Program-made: the position numbers and the translations under genes | Assembly (NCBI GenBank): GCA_900541985.1 | Contig: UQLX01000010.1 | Coordinates: 1 to 64,000 of the forward strand | Length of the DNA stretch: 64,000 nucleotides | DNA from: an uncultured Blautia sp. | GTDB taxonomy: Bacteria > Bacillota > Clostridia > Lachnospirales > Lachnospiraceae | Reading direction: 5' to 3' | Part shown: one piece after another, positions 1-8,503 of the stretch | How positions within the stretch are numbered: the stretch's first letter is position 1 | Layout: each line of letters begins with the position of its first letter | Notes under the pieces: generated by a model | Databases searched by the model: none | Seen by the model: only the letters and a program-made list of their open reading frames with translations | What the model was told of the DNA's origin: nothing

Positions 1-83
1 GAAAAACACTCCGCAATTTCCTTTGCATTGTGAGTTTTGTTCCATGCCTCGATAAGTAATTTACGTGCTTCATTGTGTAACAT
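1..83 (-). mobile_element. IS630-like transposase, 5' end only (cut by window edge)
   Basis: The minus strand reads MLHNEARKLLIEAWNKTHNA and then KEIAECF before the window ends. This resembles the N-terminal helix-turn-helix start of IS630-family transposases. The ATG at 83-81 has a good ribosome site, AGAGGTG, on the minus strand near 89-95, so this is a genuine start and not a random frame. The terminal inverted repeat of the element cannot be fixed from this side alone. Family assignment rests on only 27 residues; another HTH protein of the same style is possible. Confidence 0.55.
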
Positions 84-217
84 AATAATCACCTCTTGAC
101 TTTATCATAACCCCGTTGTCAAGTGTGTGCAGTATTATTTTGGATTGCTATAGATTCCGTGAACGTTGCTGTATGCCTGTAAAAGGAAACAATCAAAACC
201 CGGAGGTGATAATAAAA

Positions 218-1693
218 ATGGAATTAAAAACAGAAAGATTAATATTACGTCCATGGAAAGAATCTGATGCCCAAAGCTTATATGAATATGCAAAGGATCC
301 TGATGTGGGGCCGATTGCCGGATGGCCGCCTCATAAAAGCGTGGAAGAAAGCCTAAATGTTATAAGGGATGTTTTTAACGGAGCTGAATGTTACGCAATT
401 TGTGAAAAAGAAAATAATACAGCCATAGGAGCCATAGAACTGAAACTGAACGGGCAGACAGATATGACAGATAAAGAGGATGAATGTGAACTGAGCTACT
501 GGCTTGGCAAACCCTTCTGGGGAAGAGGATACATGCCTGAAGCGGCAAAAGAGCTGCTCCGGCATGGTTTTGAAGACCTTAAAATGTCTGTAATATGGTG
601 CGGATATTATGATGGAAATAACAAGTCAAAACGAGTACAGGAAAAAGTGGGATTTGCTTATCACCATACCTGTCAGGAGGTACCGGTACCATATATGAAA
701 TTTGAATTTGATAAAGTGTTCCGGCGGATGATGGAGGAGCATCAGCTGGATACGGTGATTCTTCTGGGCCATATCAATCCTGACGGAGATGCAGCCGGAT
801 CGGTGATGGGGATTGCGCATTATATCCATGTGGTATATCCGCAGTATCAGGTACATCCTTATCTGGAAAATACATTGGATAAAGGATCGAAAAAAATGGT
901 GGCACAGGACCAGGTATTTGATCCGTTTCTGCTTCCGGTGGAGGAAAGATATGGAGTGGTCGTCTGTGATACAGCAATCTTAAAACGGCTGGCCGGCCGG
1001 GAGATTTATGAAAAGGCCGAGGCATCCATTGTGATCGATCATCATGCATCGAATGAGGGATATGGGGATGTAAATTACACCAGAGTTTCAGAGGCCTGCG
1101 CGGAAAACGTTTATGAGATACTGGACTGGAACAGGTGGAAGACGAAACTCAGTGAAGAAAAAGGAGTTCATCCCGATGCGGCAGATTATGTTTACATGGG
1201 AATCCTTCATGATACCGGAGGCTTTGCCAGAGTCGGGGAAGCTACCTTTCATGCGGCAGCAGATTTGCTCAGACTTGGGGTGGATCATGACTATGTGATG
1301 CAGACAATGCACAGTGATACGCTGCATGATCTGCAGAAACGTGGATATCTCTTCTCAAAAGTACAGAGAGCTGTGGATAACCAGGTGGCTTTTGTGATCG
1401 TGGATCGGGAGATGATCGAGAAAGAAGGGATTTCTTATGAGGACATTCATTCAGTCAGTGAATTTCTGCGGGACTGCGAAGATGTAAAAATGGGATTTAC
1501 CATGTATGAGGAAGAACCCGGACGCTTTCGATGTTCGTTCCGATCGGATGGAAAATGGATAAACGTAAATGAACTTCTGGCTCCTTTTGGCGGAGGAGGA
1601 CATGCCGGTTCGGCAGGGGTACGCAAACGCACAGAAGATCTGAATGAATTTCTGGATATGATTCTTCACAGAATAGAGGAAATGAAAAAATGA
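218..1693 (+). CDS. GNAT acetyltransferase fused in frame to DHH/DHHA1 phosphoesterase (NrnA-like)
   Basis: 491 residues from the ATG at 218, which has GGAGGTGAT eight bases upstream; the frame stays open further upstream but without a ribosome site. Residues 1-158 are a RimJ/RimL-type GNAT with the acetyl-CoA loop GKPFWGRGYMPEA (97-109), lacking the family's usual last strand. Residues 160-491 are a complete DHH phosphoesterase: HINPDGDAAG (185-194), VVCDTA with D251, IDHH (273-276), HDTGG, and a DHHA1 end with FGGGGHAGSAG. DHH proteins of this type degrade nanoRNA or dephosphorylate pAp. An internal ATG at 695 with AGGAGG at 675-680 could yield the DHH protein alone. The next gene overlaps by four bases (ATGA). 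Confidence 0.8.
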   Translation: MELKTERLILRPWKESDAQSLYEYAKDPDVGPIAGWPPHKSVEESLNVIRDVFNGAECYAICEKENNTAIGAIELKLNGQTDMTDKEDECELSYWLGKPFWGRGYMPEAAKELLRHGFEDLKMSVIWCGYYDGNNKSKRVQEKVGFAYHHTCQEVPVPYMKFEFDKVFRRMMEEHQLDTVILLGHINPDGDAAGSVMGIAHYIHVVYPQYQVHPYLENTLDKGSKKMVAQDQVFDPFLLPVEERYGVVVCDTAILKRLAGREIYEKAEASIVIDHHASNEGYGDVNYTRVSEACAENVYEILDWNRWKTKLSEEKGVHPDAADYVYMGILHDTGGFARVGEATFHAAADLLRLGVDHDYVMQTMHSDTLHDLQKRGYLFSKVQRAVDNQVAFVIVDREMIEKEGISYEDIHSVSEFLRDCEDVKMGFTMYEEEPGRFRCSFRSDGKWINVNELLAPFGGGGHAGSAGVRKRTEDLNEFLDMILHRIEEMKK

Positions 1694-2112
1694 TAAGAAA
1701 AAAGAAACTTCAGGATCTGGATGCTGTTATGAAGATCTGGCTGGATTCCAATGCACAGGCTCATGATTTTGTATCAAAAAAATACTGGAAAGATCATTAT
1801 GAACAGGTAAGGGATATGCTGCCGGAATCGGAAGTATATGTGTATGAAGCAGAGGGCGAAATTCAGGGATTTGCAGGTCTGATGGAAGATTATATTGCAG
1901 GGATATTTGTGGCAGAAAAATTCCGTTCAAAAGGGATTGGGAAGCTTTTGATGAAATATCTCAAAGAGAGAAAGCAAAAACTCAGTCTTTCGGTGTATGT
2001 AAAAAATCAGGCCGCAGTAAGGTTTTATCAGAGGGAAAATTTTCAGATCCGGACAGAGGGTGTGGACGAGGCAATCGGTGAAGCAGAATATGAAATGACA
2101 TGGGAAAGATAG
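1690..2112 (+). CDS. GNAT family N-acetyltransferase
   Basis: 140 residues, a single GNAT domain of the YjaB-like compact type that transfers acetyl from acetyl-CoA to an unidentified amine. The acetyl-CoA loop is visible as VAEKFRSKGIGKLLMKYL near residues 77-94, followed by the family's late NQAAVRFYQRENF strand-helix element. It starts inside the stop of the preceding GNAT-DHH gene (ATGA overlap), so the two are co-transcribed and translationally coupled. A likely promoter for the next gene lies just past its stop, so the unit ends here. The substrate cannot be read from sequence. Confidence 0.8.
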   Translation: MIRKKKLQDLDAVMKIWLDSNAQAHDFVSKKYWKDHYEQVRDMLPESEVYVYEAEGEIQGFAGLMEDYIAGIFVAEKFRSKGIGKLLMKYLKERKQKLSLSVYVKNQAAVRFYQRENFQIRTEGVDEAIGEAEYEMTWER

Positions 2113-2115
2113 GGC

Positions 2116-2144
2116 TTGTGTTCTGTTGTTTTCTGTGCTATAGT
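2116..2144 (+). promoter_or_regulatory. Candidate sigma-A promoter of the ABC-F gene
   Basis: TTGTGT at 2116-2121 and TATAGT at 2139-2144 are separated by 17 bases. It starts just past the stop of the GNAT gene, and initiation about seven bases beyond the -10 box would give a leader of roughly 220 bases before the ABC-F start at 2371. Seen as sequence match only. Confidence 0.5.
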
Positions 2145-2318
2145 CAGAAAGGAATAAAAAGGAAGGCGCGTAAGCGTAGGTGAGGAAATGTTCAGATAAT
2201 CAGATTTGGTGAGAAACAAACATGGAAGTGGTACCTGGAAACAGGTCTGTTTGTGCATGCCGAATTTGATGAATGGATGTTTACGAGCCGTTAATGATAT
2301 AAGGGTTCTGTTTGCATT

Positions 2319-2352
2319 TGTCTGTTTTCGGCTGCGAAAACAGACATTTTTT
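2319..2352 (+). terminator. Intrinsic terminator inside the ABC-F leader (attenuator candidate)
   Basis: A perfect 11-bp stem, TGTCTGTTTTC (2319-2329) with GAAAACAGACA (2336-2346), has a six-base loop and is followed by six T. It ends 18 bases before the ABC-F ATG and directly before that gene's AGGAGG site, so it is placed to stop transcription of the gene that follows rather than the one before. An upstream AAACAG (2239-2244) can pair with CTGTTT in the 5' arm, which could act as an antiterminator. Short leader frames at 2188-2199 (M-F-R) and 2222-2269 (15 codons) may sense stalled ribosomes. Confidence 0.7.
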
Positions 2353-2370
2353 AATGCACAGGAGGAATGT

Positions 2371-3903
2371 ATGTTACAGATCAAAAATTTAACGTTTACG
2401 CATAAGTATGACCTCAGAGTGATCCTGGAAGATTTTCAGCTGGTGTTGAATCCGGGAGATAAGGCTGCTATCATTGGAGAAGAGGGAAATGGAAAATCTA
2501 CACTATTAAAATGGGTTTTTCATCCACAATTAACAGGAGATTATGTGGAGGCGGAAGGAGAACGGATCGTTCAAGGTGAAAAACTGGGGTATTTGCCGCA
2601 GGAGCTTCCGGAGAAAGACAGAGAAAAAACAATCTATGAATTTCTCTGTGAAGAGGAACTGTTCTGGGAGACAGACTCTCGTGAACTGGCAGATATGGCA
2701 TCTAAGATGGGTCTGAAAACAGACTTTTTTTACAGTAATCAGAAGATGCGGACGCTTTCCGGAGGTGAAAAAGTAAAAGTTCAGATGGCAAAATTACTTG
2801 TGGGAAAACCATCGGTATTCTTGCTGGACGAGCCTTCCAATGATATTGATATTGAAACTCTGGAATGGCTGGAAAAGCTGATTCTGGAAACGCCGCAGGC
2901 AGTGCTTTTTATTTCGCATGATGAAACGCTGATTGAAAATACAGCAAATATGGTGATTCATCTGGAACAGATCTGCCGTAAAACAAAAAGCCGATATACG
3001 GTAGTACATACGGGATACAGAGAATATCTGGAAAGCAGAAATCTGAATTTTGAAAATCAGAGACGAAGGGCATTGAATGATCGGAGAGAAGAAAAAAAGA
3101 GGCAGGAAAAATTTAACAGGATTCGGGAAAAAGTACAGAATGACCTGAATTCTGTTTCCCGTCAGGATCCTCATTCCGGTTATCTTCTGAAGAAAAAAAT
3201 GCGGGCAGTAAAGTCTATGGAACGTCGTTTTGAACGCCAGGCGGAAGAGATAGAACGATTGCCTGAGGAAGAAGAAGCAATTTTTTTCCGGATGAAAGAC
3301 GTAAGTTTTCCGCCAGGAAAAATGCTTCTGGAGTACCAGTCAGATTGTCTGGAAACCCCTGATGGAGCTGTGCTTGCCAGGGATCTGCAGCTTACGGTCA
3401 AAGGGCCGGAAAAGGTCTGCATCATTGGAAAAAATGGAGTGGGAAAGACAACTTTGCTGAGGAAGATTGCGGAGCAGCTGCTGGAAAGAAAGGATATCCA
3501 TGCCGTTTATATGCCGCAGAATTATGAGGAAATACTGGAGCTTTCCATGACACCGGCAGAGTATCTTTCTGAAAATGGAGACAGAGAAGAACAGACCTGG
3601 ATCCGCACCTGTCTGGGGGCTTTAAAGTATACGCCAGAGGAGATGAACCATGAGATTTCAGAGCTGTCCGGCGGTCAGAAAGCAAAAATTCTTCTTTTGA
3701 AAATGAGCTTATCAGGAGCGCATGTTCTGATCCTTGATGAGCCTACCAGAAACTTTTCTCCATTGTCCAATCCGGTTATCCGCGAGATTCTGGCGGAATA
3801 TCAGGGGGCAGTGATCAGTATTTCTCATGACAGGAAATATATTCGTGAGGTATGTGATACCGTGTATCGGATGACAGAAAACGGCCTTGTCAGAGTCCGG
3901 TAG
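2371..3903 (+). CDS. ABC-F family ATPase (ribosome-protection or resistance type)
   Basis: 510 residues from the ATG at 2371, chosen because AGGAGG sits eight bases before it and the terminator hairpin lies just upstream; an open frame back to 2206 would run through that hairpin. Two nucleotide-binding domains are present with no membrane segments. NBD1 has GEEGNGKST, LSGGEK and FLLDEPSND; NBD2 has GKNGVGKTT, LSGGQK and LILDEPTRNFSPLSNP. A charged linker (about residues 225-305, rich in Arg, Lys and Glu) joins them, as in ABC-F proteins that enter the ribosomal E site. The NFSPLSNP tail after Walker B2 occurs in Lsa/Msr/Vml-type antibiotic-resistance ABC-F proteins. The leader supports drug-induced expression; the drug class is unknown. 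Confidence 0.85.
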   Translation: MLQIKNLTFTHKYDLRVILEDFQLVLNPGDKAAIIGEEGNGKSTLLKWVFHPQLTGDYVEAEGERIVQGEKLGYLPQELPEKDREKTIYEFLCEEELFWETDSRELADMASKMGLKTDFFYSNQKMRTLSGGEKVKVQMAKLLVGKPSVFLLDEPSNDIDIETLEWLEKLILETPQAVLFISHDETLIENTANMVIHLEQICRKTKSRYTVVHTGYREYLESRNLNFENQRRRALNDRREEKKRQEKFNRIREKVQNDLNSVSRQDPHSGYLLKKKMRAVKSMERRFERQAEEIERLPEEEEAIFFRMKDVSFPPGKMLLEYQSDCLETPDGAVLARDLQLTVKGPEKVCIIGKNGVGKTTLLRKIAEQLLERKDIHAVYMPQNYEEILELSMTPAEYLSENGDREEQTWIRTCLGALKYTPEEMNHEISELSGGQKAKILLLKMSLSGAHVLILDEPTRNFSPLSNPVIREILAEYQGAVISISHDRKYIREVCDTVYRMTENGLVRVR

Positions 3904-3951
3904 ACTATTCAAAAAGTAATTTGAAGGAACACTTATATTAAGGAGGAGAAA

Positions 3952-5133
3952 ATGAAAAATCAATACAACAAAACAATCACCGCCTGCTTTGTGGGATATA
4001 TCGTGCAGGCGATTATCAACAACTTTGTTCCACTGTTATTTCTGACTTTTCAGAGAACTTATGACATTCCTTTATCGCAGATTACATTGCTGGTAACGTT
4101 TAATTTTGGAGTACAGCTTCTGATGGATCTTCTTGCTATTGGATTTGTGGACAGGATCGGTTATCGTATATCCATGGTAATGGCTCATGTGCTTTCTGCA
4201 GCCGGACTGATACTTCTGACCATACTTCCGGAGGTTTTTTCATCTCCATTTGTGGGCATTCTGATCTCCGTTATGGTATATGCAGTAGGCGGTGGTCTTC
4301 TGGAGGTTCTGGTAAGTCCTGTAGTAGAAGCCTGTCCTTCTGATAACAAAGAAAAGGCCATGAGTATGCTCCACTCTTTTTACTGCTGGGGGCATGTAGG
4401 TGTAGTGTTTCTTTCTACTGTTTTTTTTCGGGCGGCAGGTATTGAAAACTGGAAGATCATGGCAGTTGTATGGGCGGTGATTCCCATCTGTAATGCGTTT
4501 GCTTTTACCAGAGTGCCTATGGCATCTCTGATAGAGGATGGGGAAAGCGGGCTCAGCCTGAAAGAGCTTTTTGTTTCAAAAATCTTCTGGGTACTGCTGA
4601 TCATGATGGTTTGTGCCGGAGCAAGTGAACAGGCTGTAAGCCAGTGGGCATCCACTTTTGCAGAAAAAGGTCTGGAGATATCCAAGACCGTAGGAGACCT
4701 GGCCGGTTCTATGGCTTTTGCCATTTTGATGGGAGCATCCAGAGCATTTTATGGAAAATATGGTGACAGGATTCATCTGGATCATTTTATGATCTGGAGC
4801 AGCGGTCTCTGCATTTTATCTTATCTGGGAATTTCTCTGTTTCCTTCACCGCTTCTCAGTCTGGCAGCCTGTGCAGTCTGTGGACTTTCTGTGGGTATTA
4901 TGTGGCCGGGAACTTTCAGTAAAGCATCTGCAGCCATTCCAAAAGGAGGGACAGCTATGTTTGCATTGTTGGCGCTGGGCGGAGATCTGGGATGCTCTGG
5001 AGGACCTACCGTGGTAGGCACAGTATCCAGTGCCATGGGTGAAAATCTCAAAATGGGCATTCTGGCAGCAGTTGTATTTCCAGTGCTTTTGTTGACTGGA
5101 ATCCTGGTCTGCGGTAGAATGAAAAAAGAATAA
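3952..5133 (+). CDS. MFS transporter
   Basis: 393 residues with about 12 hydrophobic segments, preceded by AAGGAGGAG. The layout is that of the major facilitator superfamily, of the FucP-like or sugar-type branch often annotated simply as MFS transporter in this family. A charged patch RIGYR follows the second hydrophobic segment, where MFS proteins keep their A-loop. It is separated from the ABC-F gene by 48 bases and ends at a strong terminator, so it may be co-transcribed with the resistance gene. The substrate is not predictable. Confidence 0.8.
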   Translation: MKNQYNKTITACFVGYIVQAIINNFVPLLFLTFQRTYDIPLSQITLLVTFNFGVQLLMDLLAIGFVDRIGYRISMVMAHVLSAAGLILLTILPEVFSSPFVGILISVMVYAVGGGLLEVLVSPVVEACPSDNKEKAMSMLHSFYCWGHVGVVFLSTVFFRAAGIENWKIMAVVWAVIPICNAFAFTRVPMASLIEDGESGLSLKELFVSKIFWVLLIMMVCAGASEQAVSQWASTFAEKGLEISKTVGDLAGSMAFAILMGASRAFYGKYGDRIHLDHFMIWSSGLCILSYLGISLFPSPLLSLAACAVCGLSVGIMWPGTFSKASAAIPKGGTAMFALLALGGDLGCSGGPTVVGTVSSAMGENLKMGILAAVVFPVLLLTGILVCGRMKKE

Positions 5134-5143
5134 CGAACAAAAT

Positions 5144-5174
5144 AAAATGTCTGGAAACAGACATTTTATTTTTA
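5144..5174 (+). terminator. Intrinsic terminator after the MFS gene
   Basis: AAAATGTCTG (5144-5153) pairs with CAGACATTTT (5158-5167) across a GAAA tetraloop and is followed by an A/T-rich tail ATTTTTA. It separates the ABC-F/MFS unit from the DUF1653 gene. Confidence 0.8.
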
Positions 5175-5193
5175 TAAAGGAGAGTGCAGAATT

Positions 5194-5646
5194 ATGGCAA
5201 AAATCAGAATTATCAAGAAAAATGACGAATACAGTTCCGAATATGAGGTGGGAGATGTTTTTGAGGTCCAGGGAATTTGGTACGGAGGCGTGCATATTTC
5301 CGGAAGAACCGGGATTCCGGTATCCCTTGATAAAGAAGAATATATGGAACTTGATACAGAACCGGCAGCCCCTCCGGTAACAGAGAGTGCAGCAAAAAGA
5401 GACATCCGTCCGGGAGATATCGTGCAGCACTTTAAGAGAGAATGGGTGGATAAAAATACTTCCGAGTATCTTTATAAGATACTTGCCTTTGCGGAGCATA
5501 CAGAGACCGGAGAACGACTGGTAATCTATCAGGGACTGTATGCACCCTTTAAGATTTGTGCACGGCCCTTTGAGATGTTTATGAGTGAGGTGGACAGAGA
5601 GAAGTACCCGGATGTGAAGCAGAAGTGGAGATTTGAGCGGGTGTAA
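5194..5646 (+). CDS. DUF1653 domain protein
   Basis: 150 residues, soluble, with AAAGGAGAG before the start. Residues about 70-150 match the DUF1653 pattern: RPGDIVQHFKREW, then YKILAFAEHTETGERLVIYQ, then a RPFEMF motif. The N-terminal 55 residues look like a small separate beta-rich domain joined by a Pro/Ala-rich linker (about 55-65). DUF1653 proteins are small and of unknown function. It stands alone between a terminator and the promoter of the NSS gene. Confidence 0.75.
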   Translation: MAKIRIIKKNDEYSSEYEVGDVFEVQGIWYGGVHISGRTGIPVSLDKEEYMELDTEPAAPPVTESAAKRDIRPGDIVQHFKREWVDKNTSEYLYKILAFAEHTETGERLVIYQGLYAPFKICARPFEMFMSEVDREKYPDVKQKWRFERV

Positions 5647-5671
5647 ATGCATCTCCCTCCTAAATCTCTTG

Positions 5672-5700
5672 TTCACAATATCACTTTAATGTGATATAAT
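5672..5700 (+). promoter_or_regulatory. Promoter with overlapping palindrome, upstream of the NSS transporter
   Basis: A TATAAT -10 box lies at 5695-5700, with weak TTCACA at 5672-5677 as -35 (17-base spacing). The 7-bp inverted repeat ATATCAC (5678-5684) / GTGATAT (5691-5697) fills the spacer and runs into the -10 box, where an operator would block RNA polymerase. No regulator can be named. Confidence 0.5.
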
Positions 5701-5731
5701 AATTTCGATTATTTTTTAGGAGGGGAAATCA

Positions 5732-7210
5732 GTGAAAGAAAGAGAAACTTTTGGTTCGAGACTTGGCTTTATTCTGGTATCAGCCGGGTGCGCCATTGGT
5801 CTTGGAAACGTATGGAAATTCCCATACATGGCAGGACAATACGGAGGTGCAGCATTTGTTCTGATCTATCTGGTATTTCTTGTAGTGCTGGGTCTGCCGA
5901 TCCTTGTCAGCGAGTTTGCTGTGGGACGTGCCAGCAGAAAAAGTACAGCGAAGGCATTCCATGAACTGGAGCCACAGGGATCTAATTTCCACAAATACAG
6001 CTACATGGGAATGATCGGTAATTACATGCTGATGATGTTTTATACCATGGTTGCAGGCTGGACCATGTATTACTGCTATGTAATGGCAACAGGAAAGCTT
6101 GCGGGCGCTGACACAGTGCAGGTGACAGAGTTCTTCGGAAATTTCCAGCAGTCTACCGGTACGATGACATTCTGGATGATCCTGGCAGTTCTTCTGGCAT
6201 TTGGAATCTGCTCTCTGGGACTTCAGAATGGTGTAGAAAGAATTACCAAGGTGATGATGATCTGCCTTCTGGCACTGATCGTTGTGCTGGCAGTTCATTC
6301 AGCGACACTGGAAGGCGCGATGGAAGGAATTAAATTTTATCTGGTACCGAACTTTGATAATATAAAAAAGGCCGGAATCGGAAATGTGATCTTCGGAGCC
6401 ATGTCTCAGGCATTTTTTACCCTGAGTATCGGAATCGGAGCTATGGAAATCTTTGGAAGCTATATGAAAAAAGATCTGACTCTTGCAGGAGAGAGTCTGA
6501 ATATCCTTGTCCTGGATACTTTTGTTGCATTAATGGCAGGTATGATTATCATTCCGGCATGCTTTGCTTTTGGTGTGGAACCGGGAGCCGGTCCGGGACT
6601 GGTATTTATCACGCTTCCAAATGTATTTAATCAGATGATGGGCGGAAGAATCTGGGGTACTCTGTTCTTCCTGTTTATGTCCTTTGCAGCTCTTTCCACA
6701 GTAATTGCTGTATTTGAAAACATTCTGTCCTTTGCGATTGACCTTTGGGGCTGGACACGCAAAAAAGCAGTCATGGTCAATATTGTGCTTGTGATCATTT
6801 TGTCTATGCCGGCAGTGCTGGGATTTGGCCCATGGTCCGGAATCCAGATTCTGGGTGAAGGTACCAACATCATGGATCTGGAAGATTTTATTGTATCCAA
6901 CAATATACTTCCTCTTGGTTCAGTGTTGTTTGTGCTTTTCTGTGCATCCAAAAAGGGATGGGGATGGGACAATTTCCTGAAAGAAGCGAATACGGGAAAA
7001 GGTGCAAAATTCCCGGCAGGAATCCGTATGTATATGCTTATTGTTCTTCCGGCGGTAGTTTCTATCATATATCTGAAAGGATATTATGACATGTTTAAGC
7101 CAAGAGGAACAGCATATTTTGTTCCATGGATGATCGTAGGTATTGCGATGCTTATGCTGGTAGGCTGGATCGCATTTGGACATAATAAGAACAAAAAAGA
7201 CAGGAGCTGA
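5732..7210 (+). CDS. Sodium-dependent transporter, NSS/SNF family
   Basis: 492 residues, beginning at GTG 5732 six bases after AGGAGGGG. The N-terminus GSRLGFILVSAGCAIGLGNV then WKFPY is the hallmark first helix of neurotransmitter:sodium symporters, whose unwound middle binds Na+ and an amino acid. About 11-12 membrane helices follow. Bacterial members (LeuT, MhsT, TnaT) import amino acids. The aminotransferase gene starts five bases after the stop, so transport and transamination of the same amino acid is a sensible inference. The palindrome over the promoter suggests repression. Confidence 0.9.
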   Translation: MKERETFGSRLGFILVSAGCAIGLGNVWKFPYMAGQYGGAAFVLIYLVFLVVLGLPILVSEFAVGRASRKSTAKAFHELEPQGSNFHKYSYMGMIGNYMLMMFYTMVAGWTMYYCYVMATGKLAGADTVQVTEFFGNFQQSTGTMTFWMILAVLLAFGICSLGLQNGVERITKVMMICLLALIVVLAVHSATLEGAMEGIKFYLVPNFDNIKKAGIGNVIFGAMSQAFFTLSIGIGAMEIFGSYMKKDLTLAGESLNILVLDTFVALMAGMIIIPACFAFGVEPGAGPGLVFITLPNVFNQMMGGRIWGTLFFLFMSFAALSTVIAVFENILSFAIDLWGWTRKKAVMVNIVLVIILSMPAVLGFGPWSGIQILGEGTNIMDLEDFIVSNNILPLGSVLFVLFCASKKGWGWDNFLKEANTGKGAKFPAGIRMYMLIVLPAVVSIIYLKGYYDMFKPRGTAYFVPWMIVGIAMLMLVGWIAFGHNKNKKDRS

Positions 7211-7215
7211 CAGAT

Positions 7216-8412
7216 ATGATAGCAGAAAAAATGATTCCTTTTGTACAGAATAATTCTGCAATCCGTACGATGTTTGAGGAGGGAAACCGTCTGAAGAAAA
7301 AATACGGAGCAGATAAGGTTTTTGATTTCAGTCTGGGAAATCCCAGTGTTCCGGCACCGGACTGTGTGCGGGAAGCGATCATTGACCTGGTGAACAGCGA
7401 GGATCCCACGGTTCTTCATGGTTACATGAACAATGCCGGTTTTGAGGATGTAAGAGAGACGATCGCGCAGTCTTTGAACCGCCGTTTTGGAACCGCTTTT
7501 TCTGCAAAAAATCTGATCATGACAGTAGGTGCGGCAAGCGGACTGAATGTGATCCTGAAGACAATCCTGAATCCAGGAGAAGAAGTGATTGTATTTGCAC
7601 CGTATTTTCTGGAATATGGAGCGTATGTGAAAAACTATGACGGGAAGCTTATAGAAGTTTCTCCGGATACCGAAACTTTTCAGCCAAATCTCCAGGAATT
7701 GAAGGAGAAGATCACTGCCGGTACCAGAGCAGTGATCGTAAATACACCTCATAATCCTACCGGAGTCGTTTACTCGGAGGAGACGATCCAGGCTCTGGCA
7801 GCTGTTCTGGAGGAAAAACAAAGAGAGTTCGGGAAGGTGATCTACCTGATCTCGGATGAGCCATATCGGGAGCTGGCTTATGATGGTGTGGAAGTGCCCT
7901 ATCTGACGAAGTATTACAATAATACAGTCGTGGGTTATTCTTACAGTAAGTCCCTGTCTCTTCCTGGGGAACGGATTGGATATCTGGTGATTCCGGATGA
8001 GCTGGAAGACAGCGAGACCGTGATCGCTGCTGCCGGAATCGCAAACCGTATTCTTGGAAGTGTAAATGCGCCGTCTCTGATGCAGAAGGTGATTGCCCAC
8101 TGCGTAGATGCGGAGGTAGATGTGGCAGCCTATGACAGAAACCGTCTTGCCCTTTATAACGGGCTGACGGAATGTGGATTTCAGTGTATCAAGCCGCAGG
8201 GAGCTTTTTACCTTTTTGTAAAATCTCCGGTTCCGGATGAAAAAGCTTTTTGTGAGGCAGGTAAAAAATATAATATTCTTATGGTGCCTGGAAGCTCTTT
8301 TGCATGTCCGGGATATGTGAGACTTGCCTATTGTGTTTCTTATGAGACAATCCTTCATTCTCTTCCGGAATTCAGAAAACTGGCAGCAGAGTATGGCTTT
8401 GGTGCAAAATGA
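7216..8412 (+). CDS. Pyridoxal-phosphate aminotransferase, class I/II (AspB-like)
   Basis: 398 residues, fold type I. Visible motifs are the N-terminal FSLGNPSVPAP, the VNTPHNPTGVVY substrate and cofactor loop, SDEPYRELAY, and the cofactor lysine in SYSKSLSLPGERIGY, with a late Arg in GYVRLAYC that binds the substrate carboxylate. The annotation class is aspartate or aromatic-type aminotransferase; exact specificity is unclear. It is the second gene of an operon with the NSS symporter (five-base gap). A hairpin with a T-run follows. Confidence 0.85.
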   Translation: MIAEKMIPFVQNNSAIRTMFEEGNRLKKKYGADKVFDFSLGNPSVPAPDCVREAIIDLVNSEDPTVLHGYMNNAGFEDVRETIAQSLNRRFGTAFSAKNLIMTVGAASGLNVILKTILNPGEEVIVFAPYFLEYGAYVKNYDGKLIEVSPDTETFQPNLQELKEKITAGTRAVIVNTPHNPTGVVYSEETIQALAAVLEEKQREFGKVIYLISDEPYRELAYDGVEVPYLTKYYNNTVVGYSYSKSLSLPGERIGYLVIPDELEDSETVIAAAGIANRILGSVNAPSLMQKVIAHCVDAEVDVAAYDRNRLALYNGLTECGFQCIKPQGAFYLFVKSPVPDEKAFCEAGKKYNILMVPGSSFACPGYVRLAYCVSYETILHSLPEFRKLAAEYGFGAK

Positions 8413-8446
8413 AAAAGCATCATCCTGATATGGAGGGTGTATAGAG

Positions 8447-8489
8447 CGGATCAATTCCCTTAAAGATACAGAGAGTTGATCCGTTTTTT
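8447..8489 (+). terminator. Terminator after the NSS/aminotransferase operon
   Basis: CGGATCAA (8447-8454) pairs with TTGATCCG (8476-8483) over a 21-base loop and is followed by six T. It lies between this operon and the convergent alarmone synthetase gene. Confidence 0.7.
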
Positions 8490-8503
8490 GTGCTATTTTT
8501 TGT

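Noticed and set aside
2206..2370. N-terminal extension of the ABC-F protein
   Set aside because: The extra 55 codons run through the terminator hairpin and have no ribosome site; ATG 2371 has AGGAGG.
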